The notes: generated by a model not told the origin, from the sequence alone. Positions 39,309-49,412 are shown, counted from the stretch's first letter. The stretch is 64,000 bases of DNA from Acidimicrobiales bacterium (GCA_029263195.1 JAJCXX010000006.1:52890-116889), one strand, 5' to 3'. Numbers and translations: made by a program.

Positions 39309-41576
39309 ATGACGATTGCAGAAACCCCGAGGTTCGTCAGGGCTGACGGCCCCGACAAGGTCACCGGAAGCGGCCGCTACACCGCCGACATGCAACTCGC
39401 CGGGATGTTGGCGGCGAAGTTCAAGTTCGCCGAGGTTGCCCACGCCCGAATCGTGCGACTCGACATCAGCGCGGCCCGGCAGATTCCTGGAGTCCTCGCT
39501 GTCTTGACCGACGACGACGTTCCCGACGTGAGATACAGCGCCGGATTGGCCGATCGCACCCTGTTCGCCCGCGACGTCGTGCGCTACGAAGGGGAGGTGG
39601 TCGCAGCAGTTGCTGCCACCACCAAGGAGGCCGCCCAGGCCGCGGTCGACGCAATCGTCGTCGAATACGAACCGCTGCCGATCGTCGACGATCTCGAGGC
39701 GGCTACCGCCGACGGAGCAGTGCTGGTTCACCCCGAGTGGGAGAGCTACAGCGCCAGCCCGGGCATCCCCCGAGACGGCAATGTCGCTTCGCACTCTTCG
39801 GTGGTCAGAGGAGACGTCGTCAGGGGTCTCAGCGAAGCCGACATCGTCGTGACCAGTCGCTATGTCGCCGACGGATCCCACGCGGCCCCGATCGAGCCGC
39901 GGGCTGTCGTCGCCCAATGGGAGGGCGACAAGGTCACCATCTGGTCTTCCACACAGGTGCCGTTCGCGGCCCGCGACGGTGTTTGCCACACACTCGGATT
40001 GCCGACCAACCGGGTGCGCGTGATCGTTCCGCACATGGGTGGAGGGTTCGGTGGCAAGTGCGGGTTCCACTACGAGGCTCATGTCGCGGCGCTGGCTCGG
40101 GCCGCGCGGCGCCCGGTGAAGTTGGTCTTCACCCGACGAGAGGAGTTCATCGCTCCCGACCGCCGACGCGAATCGATGATCGTCGACCTCACCACCGGGG
40201 TGAAGTCCGACGGCACGATCGTGGCCCGTCGGGGCCACGCCTTGCTCGACAACGGTGCCTACACCGCCGATTCATCGTTCTTCCCGCAGCTCGCAGTCAT
40301 GCACCTGGCAGGTCCCTACGTGATCCCCAACGTCGAGATCGGTGCCGAGCTCGTCTACACCAACCACCAACCGTCGGGTTCGGTCCGCGCCCCCACAGCT
40401 CCGCAGGCGACATGGGCCCGCGAGTCACACACCGATGAGGTGGCAGCTGCGTTGGGAATGGACCCGGTCGAGTTCCGACTGCTCAACGCGGTCGAGACCG
40501 GCACGGTCGGTCCGTCCGGGCAGACCTACGACGAGATCGGTCTCACCGATTGCATCCGCAAGGCCGTGGCCGCGTCCGAGACGGCGGGACCACTGGCCGA
40601 CAACGAAGCAGTCGGTGTGGCTGTCGGATGGTGGCCGAGTATTCCGGCGCCGTCAGGTGCCTACGTGAAGATCGACGGCGATGGTGCCGGACAGATCGTC
40701 ACCGGCGCCCAAGAGTGCGGCACCGGATCTGTGATGACTCTGCGTCAGCTTGCCGCTGATGAACTCGGGATGGACCCTGAGGAATTCCAGATCGTTCACC
40801 AGGACACTGCCGTCGCTCCCTACGACACCGGCGCCACAGGTTCCCAGACCTTGTTCAACAACGGCCGCGCCGTGATAGCCGCCGCTGGGCAGATCGCCGA
40901 GCAGTTGAGGGAACTGGCTGCCGACCGGCTCGAGGCATCCTCGGCCGACATCGTGCTCAGCGACGGTGCCGCCCATGTGGCCGGCTCGCCGGATCGCAAC
41001 GTGTCGATCGCCAAGCTTGCCCGCACTGCATCTTACTGCGAGTTGCTGATCGGTCATGGCTCGGGCCCGCCCCCGAGCGCCCCTGAGATCTCCGGCGCAA
41101 CTTGTGCCGGAGACGCCGGAATGGCGGCATGGGTGGCGCCGCAATTCTCGTGTCACGCCGCCCGGATCCGGATCGACCGCGACACCGGTGTGGTGAGAGT
41201 CATCCGAGTCGACGCGGTGCACGACTCGGGCACGATCATCAATCCCACGGGGGCGCTCGGACAAGTTGAGGGTGGCGTCGTGATGGGTATCGGCCAGGCG
41301 ATTTCGGAGGGCACGGTCTACGGCACCGACGGCAGACAGCGCAATCCGGCCCTACTCGAATACAAGCTTCAGACGGCCGCCGACGCGCCAGAGATTCACA
41401 CCCAGTTCGTCGAGATATTCACGCCCGATGCCGGCCCCCGAGGAGCGAAGGGCATTGCCGAGGCTCCAAACGTGCCCACCGCTGCCGCCATTGCCAATGC
41501 AGTCACCAAGCTCATCGGTAGACCGGTCTCACATCTCCCGATGACCCCCGAGCGGGTGTGGGAGGCAACGCGATGA
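39309..41576 (+). CDS. xanthine dehydrogenase-family molybdenum hydroxylase, large (Mo-binding) subunit
   Basis: The 755-residue protein shows the Ald_Xan_dh_C fold at the N-terminus (GSGRYTADMQLAGMLAAKF) and the MoCo domains after about residue 170. These include PHMGGGFGGKCGFHYEAHVA, an active-site loop GSVRAPTAPQ, TGAQECGTGSVMTLRQLAADEL, and the catalytic Glu in GAKGIAEAPN. It lacks the AYxCSFR motif of form I CO dehydrogenase. It forms a three-subunit enzyme with the two overlapping downstream genes. Aldehydes or N-heterocycles are typical substrates. Lying directly upstream of betA, a role on betaine aldehyde or a related aldehyde is an open inference. Confidence 0.87.
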   Translation: MTIAETPRFVRADGPDKVTGSGRYTADMQLAGMLAAKFKFAEVAHARIVRLDISAARQIPGVLAVLTDDDVPDVRYSAGLADRTLFARDVVRYEGEVVAAVAATTKEAAQAAVDAIVVEYEPLPIVDDLEAATADGAVLVHPEWESYSASPGIPRDGNVASHSSVVRGDVVRGLSEADIVVTSRYVADGSHAAPIEPRAVVAQWEGDKVTIWSSTQVPFAARDGVCHTLGLPTNRVRVIVPHMGGGFGGKCGFHYEAHVAALARAARRPVKLVFTRREEFIAPDRRRESMIVDLTTGVKSDGTIVARRGHALLDNGAYTADSSFFPQLAVMHLAGPYVIPNVEIGAELVYTNHQPSGSVRAPTAPQATWARESHTDEVAAALGMDPVEFRLLNAVETGTVGPSGQTYDEIGLTDCIRKAVAASETAGPLADNEAVGVAVGWWPSIPAPSGAYVKIDGDGAGQIVTGAQECGTGSVMTLRQLAADELGMDPEEFQIVHQDTAVAPYDTGATGSQTLFNNGRAVIAAAGQIAEQLRELAADRLEASSADIVLSDGAAHVAGSPDRNVSIAKLARTASYCELLIGHGSGPPPSAPEISGATCAGDAGMAAWVAPQFSCHAARIRIDRDTGVVRVIRVDAVHDSGTIINPTGALGQVEGGVVMGIGQAISEGTVYGTDGRQRNPALLEYKLQTAADAPEIHTQFVEIFTPDAGPRGAKGIAEAPNVPTAAAIANAVTKLIGRPVSHLPMTPERVWEATR

Positions 41577-42484
41577 AAGAGCTGCGAATAGCCACGACTC
41601 TCGAGGAGGCCCTGGCGCTCATTGCCGAGGGATACCAACCGGTCGCGGGAGGCACCGATCTCGTGGTCGCGGCCCGGGGCGGCAACTCCGAACTCCCGGA
41701 CCATGTCGTGGCAATCGACCGACTGGCAGAGCTATCGGAGATCAACTCCTCGACCGGAGGCCTGCAGATCGGTGCGACCGTCAGCCATGCTCGATTGATG
41801 AGCGATGAGAGCGTTGTCGACGGCTTCACGGCACTCGCCGATGCCGCGGCCCTGGTTGGCTCACCCGCCACCCGCAACGTCGGGACCATCGGCGGCAATG
41901 TGATGAACGCCTCGCCGGCCATGGACACTGGGTCGCCGCTAGTGGTGTTGGATGCAGAGATCGTGTTGCGATCGGCGAGGGGAGAACGGCTGGTGCCGGT
42001 GTCGGACTTCTGGACCGGTCCGGGTCAGACCGCGTCCGAGCCCGACGAACTGTGCACCGCGGTGGCCATCCCCAACCTCCCGAGCGACTCCGGGAGCGCG
42101 TACGTACGGCTCGAATATCGACGGGCCATGGAGATAGCGGTTGTCGGAGCCGGAGCTGTCGTTTCTCTCGATCCTGACGGCGACGGACGGGTGGTCGGCG
42201 CGTCGCTGGCGCTCACCGCGGTCGCTCCCACCGTCATCGCGGTCCACGGGATCGCCGACGCCCTGATCGGCAGATTGATCGATGAGTCGGCTCTGGCCGA
42301 CGTGGCCGCGCTCGCCGGCGACCAGGCCAGCCCGATCAGTGACCTGCGGGCGAGCAACGACTACCGCCGCCACACCGTCGGTGTCATGGCCCGCCGCGCG
42401 GTCGAGGCGGCATCACGACGAGCCACCGGGGAGTCCATCCTCGTACCCGTCAACAGAAGCATCGGTATAGGAGCGGTGACATGA
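41573..42484 (+). CDS. molybdenum hydroxylase FAD-binding medium subunit
   Basis: The 303-residue protein has the CoxM/XdhB-type FAD motifs PVAGGTDLVV near residue 32 and the RNVGTIGGNVMNASPAMD segment near 107, followed by the CO_deh_flav_C domain. ATG 41573 overlaps the large-subunit stop by 4 bases and has GGGAGG upstream; the earlier in-frame GTG 41558 is less likely. It passes electrons from the [2Fe-2S] subunit to an external acceptor. Confidence 0.9.
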   Translation: MKELRIATTLEEALALIAEGYQPVAGGTDLVVAARGGNSELPDHVVAIDRLAELSEINSSTGGLQIGATVSHARLMSDESVVDGFTALADAAALVGSPATRNVGTIGGNVMNASPAMDTGSPLVVLDAEIVLRSARGERLVPVSDFWTGPGQTASEPDELCTAVAIPNLPSDSGSAYVRLEYRRAMEIAVVGAGAVVSLDPDGDGRVVGASLALTAVAPTVIAVHGIADALIGRLIDESALADVAALAGDQASPISDLRASNDYRRHTVGVMARRAVEAASRRATGESILVPVNRSIGIGAVT

Positions 42485-42948
42485 CCCACGAATTCGAACT
42501 CCAAGTCAACGGAATCGCCCACCCTGTCGATGTCGACCCGTCGCGAAGCCTCCTCAGTGTCATTCGTGACGAGATCGGCCTCACCGGCACCAAGGAGGGA
42601 TGCGACGACTGCGAATGCGGAGCCTGCATGGTGTTGCTCGACGGCCAGCCGGTGAACTCGTGCTCCTACCTCGCAGCTCAGGCCGAGGGGCGAAGCGTCA
42701 CGACCATCGAGGGAATCATGAACGGCGACGAACTCGCCGAGATCCAGAAGGACATGCTCGACGAAGGTGGCGTGCAGTGCGGATTTTGCACTCCGGGAAT
42801 GATCATCTCCGCCACGGCACTGTTCGCCCGGAACCCCGACCCGACCAAGGACGAAATCCAGATCGGTCTGTCGGGCAACCTGTGCCGCTGCACCGGCTAC
42901 GGACGCATTCTCGAGGCAATGAAGCACACCGCAGCCAACCGAGACTGA
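42481..42948 (+). CDS. molybdenum hydroxylase [2Fe-2S] small subunit
   Basis: This 155-residue subunit has an N-terminal plant-type [2Fe-2S] set (CDDCECGAC then C, residues about 41-63) and a C-terminal alpha-helical [2Fe-2S] set (CGFCTPGM, CRCTGYG, about 100-140). It overlaps the FAD subunit by 4 bases. The two clusters relay electrons from the molybdenum site to FAD. The motif spacing is complete, so the enzyme should be intact. Confidence 0.93.
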   Translation: MTHEFELQVNGIAHPVDVDPSRSLLSVIRDEIGLTGTKEGCDDCECGACMVLLDGQPVNSCSYLAAQAEGRSVTTIEGIMNGDELAEIQKDMLDEGGVQCGFCTPGMIISATALFARNPDPTKDEIQIGLSGNLCRCTGYGRILEAMKHTAANRD

Positions 42949-42969
42949 TCCACGACCTTGGAGGGCCGA

Positions 42970-44619
42970 TTGCGTGATCACTACGACTACGTGATCGTCG
43001 GAGGAGGATCGGCGGGCTGCGCTCTCGCCAACCGAATCTCGGCCGACCGATCGGTCTCTGTGTTGGTCTTGGAAGCCGGCCGCAGCGATTATCGCTGGGA
43101 CGTCTTCGTACACATGCCGGCCGCGTTGGCGTTCGGAATCGGAAATCGTTTCTACGACTGGAAGTACGAGTCCGAGCCCGAGCCCCACATGGGTGGTCGC
43201 AGGATCTACCACGCTCGAGGAAAGGTTCTCGGCGGTTCGTCGAGCATCAACGGCATGATCTTCCAGAGGGGCAATCCCCTCGACTACGAGCGTTGGGGGG
43301 CCGACCCTGGAATGTCCAGCTGGGACTACGCCCACTGTCTGCCGTACTTCCGGCGCATGGAGAAGTGTCTGGCCCCCGACGACGGCGACGACTACCGAGG
43401 TTCCGACGGGCCACTCGTTCTTGAGCGCGGTCCCGCCGACAACCCGCTGTTCAAGGCGTTCCTGGATGCAACGGTGGAAGCGGGCCACCCCCGAACCAGC
43501 GATGTCAACGGTCACCGCCAAGAGGGGTTCAACGCCTTCGATCGCAACATCCACCGGGGGCGCCGGCTCAGCGCGGCGCGTGCTTATCTCCACCCGGTGA
43601 AGAATCGCCCCAACCTCGATGTGATCACCCGAGCGCTGGTATCAAAGGTCGAGTTCGACGGGACTCGGGCGGTTGGTGTCGAATTCAGCCACAACCGGCG
43701 CAAGCGGGTCGTGGCGGCCGCCGAGGTCATCTTGTGTGGTGGCTCGATCAACACGCCCCAACTGCTCCAACTCTCCGGTGTGGGGCCGTCGGCACTTCTC
43801 GAGAAACACGGAATAGGGGTCGTGGCAGACGTCCCCGCGGTCGGCCGGAACCTTCAGGACCATCTCGAGGTCTACGTGCAGTACGCCTGCCGCCGGCCGG
43901 TGTCGATGCAGCCGATGCTCGCGATGTGGCGGCGGCCATGGATAGGCCTGCAGTGGCTGGCTCGAAAAGGGCCGGGGGCCACCAACCACTTCGAGGCCGG
44001 CGGTTTCATCCGAAGCAACGACGCCGCGACCTATCCCAACCTGATGTTCCACTTCCTGCCGATCGCGATTCGCTACGACGGGTCGACGGCATCGAAGGAT
44101 CACGGCTATCAGGTTCACGTCGGACCCATGTACTCCGACTCCCGCGGATCGGTGGAGATCGCTTCGTCTGATCCACGTGTCAAGCCGTTGCTTCGCTTCA
44201 ACTATCTGTCCACCGATCAGGACCGTCGAGAATGGGTGGAGGCGATTCGCAACGCCAGACGCCTTCTCGAGCAACCGGCGATGGCCAAATTCAACGGTGG
44301 CGAGACCTCACCGGGGCCCTCGGTCGAGACCGACGAGGAGATTCTCGCTTGGGTGGCCCGTGATGCCGAGACCGCGCTCCATCCTTCGTGTACGGCACGA
44401 ATGGGCGTTGGGTCCGACAGTGTTCTCGACCCGACGACGATGAGGGTGCGAGGAATTGATGGTCTGCGTGTGGTCGATGCGTCGGCCATGCCCTACGTGA
44501 CCAACGGCAACATCTACGCCCCGGTGATGATGCTGGCCGAGAAGTCGGCCGACCTCATTCTGGGGAACACCCCGCTGGCTCCCGAGACCGTCGATTTCCA
44601 CCGCCATTCAATGGCGTGA
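42970..44619 (+). CDS. betA: choline dehydrogenase-like GMC oxidoreductase (BetA)
   Basis: This GMC flavoenzyme of 549 residues has [15 protein letters not shown] at the start, [40 protein letters not shown], the catalytic region [12 protein letters not shown] and [11 protein letters not shown]. It follows E. coli BetA along most of its length as I recall that sequence (for example YESEPEP, NPLFKA, QDHLE, FLPIAI), so choline oxidation to betaine aldehyde, and maybe to glycine betaine, is likely. TTG 42970 is preferred because GGAGGG lies 4-5 bases before it. It follows the [2Fe-2S] subunit gene by 21 bases, in one operon with the Mo-hydroxylase. Confidence 0.82.
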   Translation: MRDHYDYVIVGGGSAGCALANRISADRSVSVLVLEAGRSDYRWDVFVHMPAALAFGIGNRFYDWKYESEPEPHMGGRRIYHARGKVLGGSSSINGMIFQRGNPLDYERWGADPGMSSWDYAHCLPYFRRMEKCLAPDDGDDYRGSDGPLVLERGPADNPLFKAFLDATVEAGHPRTSDVNGHRQEGFNAFDRNIHRGRRLSAARAYLHPVKNRPNLDVITRALVSKVEFDGTRAVGVEFSHNRRKRVVAAAEVILCGGSINTPQLLQLSGVGPSALLEKHGIGVVADVPAVGRNLQDHLEVYVQYACRRPVSMQPMLAMWRRPWIGLQWLARKGPGATNHFEAGGFIRSNDAATYPNLMFHFLPIAIRYDGSTASKDHGYQVHVGPMYSDSRGSVEIASSDPRVKPLLRFNYLSTDQDRREWVEAIRNARRLLEQPAMAKFNGGETSPGPSVETDEEILAWVARDAETALHPSCTARMGVGSDSVLDPTTMRVRGIDGLRVVDASAMPYVTNGNIYAPVMMLAEKSADLILGNTPLAPETVDFHRHSMA

Positions 44620-44640
44620 CGCTGACTTGGCTCGCAGGCG

Positions 44641-45459
44641 TCAGGTGGTGAGCCCGAATCCGTAGGCCGAGACCACTGCGCCCATCACCTCGTCGGTGAA
44701 GATTGTCCGCCCGAGGTCGTCCATCGCCGCGCCGGCCATCACCATCAAAGGGAGAAGGTGCTCTTCTCGGGGGTGTGACTCGCGGGCTGCGGGTGCATCG
44801 GCCCACTCGGCGAGAAGCCGGTCGCGTTCGCTCGGAGGCGAAGCAACAGCGGAGTCCAGCCAAGCGCCGAACACTCGAGAGTCAGAGCGCGACCGATCGG
44901 TCATGAAGGCGTTCATGTTGTGGTAACTCATGCCGCTTCCGATCAGCAGCACGCCCTGGTCGCGTAGCGGTGCGAGTGCTCTCCCGATTGCGAGATGTCG
45001 TACGGGATCGAGTCCGGCTTCCAACGACAGCCCGACGGTCGGAATGTCGGCCTCCGGTATGGCGACTTTCAGCGGTACGAAGATGCCGTGGTCGTAGCCG
45101 CGATTCGGATCGGCTCGCCCGATGAACCCGGCTTCGGCCAGAAGTTCGAGCACTCGTGTGGCCAGGCGGGGCGATCCGGGTGCCGGCCAAGCCAGCTCAT
45201 AGGTGTGGGGAGGGAAGCCGTGATAGTCGAACAGCAGCGAAGGGTTCTCGGAGGTGGTCACCGCGAGATTCGGCTCCTCCCAATGGGCCGACACGACGAC
45301 GACTGCTTCTGGTCGGGCACCGATCTGGACCGTCAGCCGGGTGAGCCATTCCTCCGTCTGGTCCCAGGTGTCGGCCGGCCCCATGGTCCAGTCCATGAAG
45401 AAGCAGGGGCCCCCACCATGGGGAAGGTAGATCGTGGGCATCCGGGTATTGGCTGTCAC
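44641..45459 (-). CDS. LigB/DODA-type extradiol dioxygenase
   Basis: The 272-residue protein belongs to the 4,5-DOPA dioxygenase (YgiD) class. It has a zinc/iron-binding His in YLPHGGGP, VVVSAHWE, GYDHGIFVPLK, SGMSYHNMNAF and HPREEHLLPLMV, which give the three or four histidines of the active site. GTG 45459 follows GAGGA at good spacing. Members open catechol-type rings, though bacterial relatives often have unknown substrates. It is convergent with betA and divergent from the MFS gene, so it may be controlled by the same TetR site. Confidence 0.83.
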   Translation of the reverse strand: MTANTRMPTIYLPHGGGPCFFMDWTMGPADTWDQTEEWLTRLTVQIGARPEAVVVVSAHWEEPNLAVTTSENPSLLFDYHGFPPHTYELAWPAPGSPRLATRVLELLAEAGFIGRADPNRGYDHGIFVPLKVAIPEADIPTVGLSLEAGLDPVRHLAIGRALAPLRDQGVLLIGSGMSYHNMNAFMTDRSRSDSRVFGAWLDSAVASPPSERDRLLAEWADAPAARESHPREEHLLPLMVMAGAAMDDLGRTIFTDEVMGAVVSAYGFGLTT

Positions 45460-45511
45460 TTCGATTCCTCGGGGCTGGGGTTGGCGTCTTCAGACGTAAC
45501 GCTACACTCGT

Positions 45512-45525
45512 GTTGCATACGCAAC
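45512..45525. promoter_or_regulatory. candidate TetR operator
   Basis: GTTGC-N4-GCAAC is a perfect inverted repeat, with a further half-like TGTTGCG at 45531. It sits between the divergent dioxygenase and MFS genes. The TetR gene downstream of the MFS gene is the natural candidate regulator. Confidence 0.5.
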
Positions 45526-45599
45526 GACACTGTTGCGAAATGTAGGTCCGGTTCGAGAGCGTTCATCTCGGACGGGGGCAGAGATCGGAAGCAATCACC

Positions 45600-47225
45600 A
45601 TGACCATTCAATCCTCCGAGGCCGATCCGATATTCCAGCGGCGATGGAAGACGCTCGCGGTGCTCTGTCTCTCGCTGGTGATGGTCGTCGCCGGGGTGTC
45701 GTCACTCAACGTCGCGCTGCCGGCCATCAGCGACTCGCTGGGGGCGTCGGGTACTGAACTCCAGTGGATGGTCGACGCCTATTCTCTGGCGTTCGCAGCA
45801 CTGCTGCTTCCGGCCGGTGCTCTCGGCGACCGGTTCGGCCGCAAGGGGGCACTCCAACTCGGTCTGACCATCTACGCCGGCGCTGCTCTGATCTCCACGG
45901 TCGCAACCAATTCCGGTCAGCTGATAGCGACCAGGACGATCATGGGGCTGGGTGCGGCGTTCGTGATGCCCGCCACACTCTCGATCGTCACCAACATCTT
46001 TCCTCCCCACGAGCGCGGGAGGGCCATTGCCACATGGGCTGGGTTCGCAGGCGCCGGTGGAGCCATCGGGCCGGTGGTGAGCGGACTGCTCTTGGAGCAC
46101 TTCTGGTGGGGATCGGTGTTCTTCATCTCGGTTCCGCTTGCCGCTCTCGCACTGATTCTCGGTCTGGTACTGGTGCCGACATCGGTCGACCCCAACCAGA
46201 CCCGTCTTGATCCGATTGGAGCAGCCCTGTCCGCCCTCGGCTTGTTCGTACTTCTCTACGCCATCATCGAGGGCCCCAACAACGGCTGGTTCGATCCGGT
46301 GACGATCGGAGCCTTCACTGCATCAGTGGTGATCCTGGCGGCCTTCGTGCGCTGGGAAGCTCGCAGCGAGACTCCGATGTTGAATGTCGCGTACTTCGCC
46401 GATCGCGCGTTCAGCGCGGGAGCGTTCACGATCTCGACGGTGTTCTTCGCCATGTTCGGAATGTTCTTCCTGGTGACGCTCTATCTGCAGTTCGTCATGG
46501 GATTCAGCGCTCTTGGAGCGTCGGTTCGCACACTGCCCATCGCCGCCACGATGATCATCGTGTCGCCGCGCAGCGCGTACTTGGCCGAACGATTCGGGCT
46601 GCGAAATGTGGTGTCCACCGGGATGGTCATCATGAGTTCCGGATTCCTCATGCTGTCGACACTCTCGCTCAGCTACCACTACTGGGCGCTGGTCACGGCG
46701 CTACTGATGATGGGTACGGGAATGTCGATCGTGATGGCCAACTCCACCACCAGCATCATGGCCAGCCTTCCCAACTCGAAGGCCGGCGTCGGCTCGGCGG
46801 TCAACGACACGTCGAGAGAGGTGGGCGGGGCGGTCGGCATCGCTGTTCTCGGCAGCATCGTCAACTCTTCGTACCGCGGCTCACTCGATGGATCGCTCCC
46901 GGATGGCATTTCGGAATCGGCGGCAGTGGCCGCTCGAGACTCGATCGGCACGGCCCTGCGAGCCGCTCGAGAGGTAGGGGGCGAAACCGGAGCCCAGATA
47001 GTGGAGGCCGCGAGCGAGGCATTCGTCGACGCTTTCGGAATCGCCATGCTCGTTACCGCCGCCGCCACACTTCTCGGCGCTGTCGTCACTTATCGCTACA
47101 TGCCCCAGTCGGTGGCGGTCGCGCTATCTGACAATCCGGCACCACCGAGTTCTGAGGGCTCCGACCGAGCCGAGCCGGCTGCTACCGGCGGTGCCCCCCC
47201 GGTGTCACGGATCGACCCGGCGTGA
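45600..47225 (+). CDS. MFS transporter, DHA2 (EmrB/QacA) family
   Basis: The 541-residue protein has about 14 hydrophobic spans. It carries the MFS motif A-like GALGDRFGRKGAL after helix 2 and the motif C-like GFAGAGGAIGPVVSGLLLE in helix 5, placing it among drug:H+ antiporters. A hydrophilic tail rich in Pro, Ser and Ala closes it. It overlaps the downstream TetR gene by 4 bases (GTGA), a classic efflux-pump/regulator pair. The exported compound is unknown. Confidence 0.87.
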   Translation: MTIQSSEADPIFQRRWKTLAVLCLSLVMVVAGVSSLNVALPAISDSLGASGTELQWMVDAYSLAFAALLLPAGALGDRFGRKGALQLGLTIYAGAALISTVATNSGQLIATRTIMGLGAAFVMPATLSIVTNIFPPHERGRAIATWAGFAGAGGAIGPVVSGLLLEHFWWGSVFFISVPLAALALILGLVLVPTSVDPNQTRLDPIGAALSALGLFVLLYAIIEGPNNGWFDPVTIGAFTASVVILAAFVRWEARSETPMLNVAYFADRAFSAGAFTISTVFFAMFGMFFLVTLYLQFVMGFSALGASVRTLPIAATMIIVSPRSAYLAERFGLRNVVSTGMVIMSSGFLMLSTLSLSYHYWALVTALLMMGTGMSIVMANSTTSIMASLPNSKAGVGSAVNDTSREVGGAVGIAVLGSIVNSSYRGSLDGSLPDGISESAAVAARDSIGTALRAAREVGGETGAQIVEAASEAFVDAFGIAMLVTAAATLLGAVVTYRYMPQSVAVALSDNPAPPSSEGSDRAEPAATGGAPPVSRIDPA

Positions 47226-47851
47226 TGGTCGAGGAGAGGGCGTTCGCAACCTGTGATCCCACCGATCCACGTGTGCGCCGAACCCGTACCGCGGTGCACG
47301 AAGCCACCATCGACGTGATGATCGACACCGGGTTCGCCGGCCTCACCATAGAAGCAGTCGCCCAGCGGGCGGAGGTGGCCCGAACCACGATCTATCGGAA
47401 CTGGAGTGGCAAAGCTCAGCTCGTGGTCGACGCCATCGAGTCGCTCGGTGCCCCCCCGACAGTCGAGCCGGGTGGCGACGTCCGTGAGGACCTTCTGTTG
47501 TTTCTCGGACATCTGGCCTCGGAGCTGCCGGCGGCCCGATGGGCGTCGGTGATCGCGGCATTGACGGCCGCAGCCGAACACGATCCCGATCTGGCTCGTG
47601 AGAGACAACGGATGGTCGAACGCCGTCAGCAGGCGGTGGCGACGGTGATCCGCTCGGCCGTCGAGCGTGGGCAACTTGATGCCGATACCGATCCGCAGCT
47701 CATGGTGTCGATGCTCGCCGGGCCGATGTTCTACCGGCGGCTGCTGAGCCGAGAGGCGATGGGCGGCGACTTCGTCACCCTGGTCGTCGACAAGGTGCTG
47801 AGCGGATTCGGCTACTCGCCGGTCGCCGACCCGGGTCGGACGCGAGCCTGA
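47222..47851 (+). CDS. TetR family transcriptional regulator
   Basis: The N-terminal helix-turn-helix (TIDVMIDTGFAGLTIEAVAQRAEVARTTIYRNWSGKAQLV, about residues 27-67) is followed by a TetR_C-like helical domain. The 209-residue length is normal. It is translated from GTG 47222, overlapping the MFS stop, and probably represses the MFS operon through the GTTGC-N4-GCAAC site. The ligand is presumably a substrate of the pump. Confidence 0.9.
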   Translation: MMVEERAFATCDPTDPRVRRTRTAVHEATIDVMIDTGFAGLTIEAVAQRAEVARTTIYRNWSGKAQLVVDAIESLGAPPTVEPGGDVREDLLLFLGHLASELPAARWASVIAALTAAAEHDPDLARERQRMVERRQQAVATVIRSAVERGQLDADTDPQLMVSMLAGPMFYRRLLSREAMGGDFVTLVVDKVLSGFGYSPVADPGRTRA

Positions 47852-47861
47852 TCGTTCCGCG

Positions 47862-49412
47862 TCAGTGGGTGGCGTCGGGCATCTCGGCCTTGCGACGACC
47901 TACGAACTCGACCAGTTCGGAATCGATGGCATCGGCGAGAGGTGGCGGTTCGTACTCTGCCAGCAGGTTCTTCCACCTGGCGTTGGCCCGCTGGGCCGCT
48001 GTGAGGCTGCCCTCCTCGGACCACTGTTCGAAGCTGTTGTTGTCGGCGGTCTTCGAGCGGTAGAACGCCGTCTCAAAATTCTTGAGGGTGTGGGCATTGC
48101 CCAGAAAGTGATCACCCTGGGGATTGGTGAGGAATGCTTCCATGGCCTGACCGTTCTCGCTCAGGTCTATGCCCCCACAGTAGACCTCCATCATCCCGAG
48201 CTGGTCGGCGTCGAGAATCATCTTCTCGTATCCGAAGGTGAGTCCTCCTTCGAGCCACCCGGCGGCGTGGAGAACGAAATTGACTCCCGCCAACATGGTG
48301 GGAAGCAGAGTTGAAGCTGACTCGTACGCGGCCTGAGCATCGGCGATCTTCGATGCGGTGAGTGAGCCTCCCGACCGAAACGGCACACCCAGTCGGCGAG
48401 ACAGCGATGCCATGACGTGTATCGCCTGCCCGGCCTCGGGGGTGCCGAATGTCGGTGCGCCGGTGGCCATCGACATCGATGATGCGAACGTTCCGAACAC
48501 GACCGGTGCCCCAGGCCGAACCAACTGACAGTAGGCCATTCCCGACAGCGCTTCGGCGAGAGCCTGAGCGGCCAGCCCGGCCACGGTGACGGGCGACATT
48601 GCCCCGGCGAGAATAAACGGCGAGATTACGCACCCTTGATTTGCTTGGGCGTATTTCGTCGCGGCCCCGAGCATGGTGGCGTCCCATCGCAACGGTGAAG
48701 AAGCATTGATCAGCGAGACCATGACGGTGCGATCCATGAGGTCGCCGCCGAAGCCAATTCGCGCCAGTTCGATCGAATCAGCGGCGTGTCCGGCTGCTGT
48801 GACCGAACCCATGAACGGCTTGTCGCTGAACTTGAGATGGGAATACACCATGTCGAGGTGTCGCTTGTTGATCGGAACATCGACCGGTTCGCACACGGTT
48901 CCGCCCGAATGATGGAGTTGCGGGAGGGTGTAGGCGAGCTTCACGATGTTCTGGAAGTCTTCGATCGTGGCATAACGACGGCCGACGTCGATGTCGGTCA
49001 CGAATGGTGAGCCGTAGTTGGGCGCAAACACCGTGGCGTTGTCGCCGATGAGCACGTTTCTCTTCGAATTGCGGGCGTGCTGGATGAAACTGCTCGGGGC
49101 GCTCTCCTGGATAATCCGGCGACACATCCCGCGGGGAAACCTGACGAGTTCGTGTTCGACGTCGACGTCAGCACCGGCGTCGCGCCACAGATCGAGAGCA
49201 GAAGGAAACGACTGAAAGGCGACACCGACCTCCGACAGGATGGTCTCGGCGTTGGACTCGATCGTCGCGAGTCCCTCCTCGTCGAGCATCTCGACCGGAG
49301 CCATGCCCCGGGTGATAAACGGACGCGTCTCGTCAGTCGCGGCCGAGCGGGCGGCGCGACGGACCGACCGGCCACCGCGACGGCGACTCGGGCGGGCGCT
49401 CGGTTCGGTCAT
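47862..49412 (-). CDS. MttB-family (non-pyrrolysine) amine:corrinoid methyltransferase
   Basis: The 516-residue protein belongs to the trimethylamine methyltransferase superfamily: ATIESNAETILSEVGVAF, YGSPFVTDIDVGRRYATIEDFQNIVKLAYTLPQ, LDMVYSHLKFSDKPFMGSV, and GGSLTASKIADAQAAYESA. There is no in-frame TAG, so it lacks the pyrrolysine of true TMA enzymes and resembles the group containing glycine betaine methyltransferase MtgB. It probably moves a methyl from a quaternary amine to the corrinoid protein. The N-terminus is Arg/Gly-rich (RRRGGRSVRRAAR). It is the last gene of the operon and overlaps the activator gene by 4 bases. Confidence 0.88.
   Translation of the reverse strand: MTEPSARPSRRRGGRSVRRAARSAATDETRPFITRGMAPVEMLDEEGLATIESNAETILSEVGVAFQSFPSALDLWRDAGADVDVEHELVRFPRGMCRRIIQESAPSSFIQHARNSKRNVLIGDNATVFAPNYGSPFVTDIDVGRRYATIEDFQNIVKLAYTLPQLHHSGGTVCEPVDVPINKRHLDMVYSHLKFSDKPFMGSVTAAGHAADSIELARIGFGGDLMDRTVMVSLINASSPLRWDATMLGAATKYAQANQGCVISPFILAGAMSPVTVAGLAAQALAEALSGMAYCQLVRPGAPVVFGTFASSMSMATGAPTFGTPEAGQAIHVMASLSRRLGVPFRSGGSLTASKIADAQAAYESASTLLPTMLAGVNFVLHAAGWLEGGLTFGYEKMILDADQLGMMEVYCGGIDLSENGQAMEAFLTNPQGDHFLGNAHTLKNFETAFYRSKTADNNSFEQWSEEGSLTAAQRANARWKNLLAEYEPPPLADAIDSELVEFVGRRKAEMPDATH

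Noticed and set aside
36885..40238. A 1117-residue open frame on the reverse strand
   Set aside because: Only the part from 38261 down matches a protein family (amidase). The rest is antisense to the EamA and Mo-hydroxylase genes and is a GC-driven open frame.
39309..42948. Aerobic CO dehydrogenase (CoxLMS)
   Set aside because: The large subunit lacks the AYxCSFR active-site motif of form I and does not match the form II loop; it is a general xanthine-dehydrogenase-family enzyme.
47862..49412. Pyrrolysine in MttB
   Set aside because: The frame contains no in-frame TAG, and no pylS/pylT was seen, so this is a non-pyrrolysine member.
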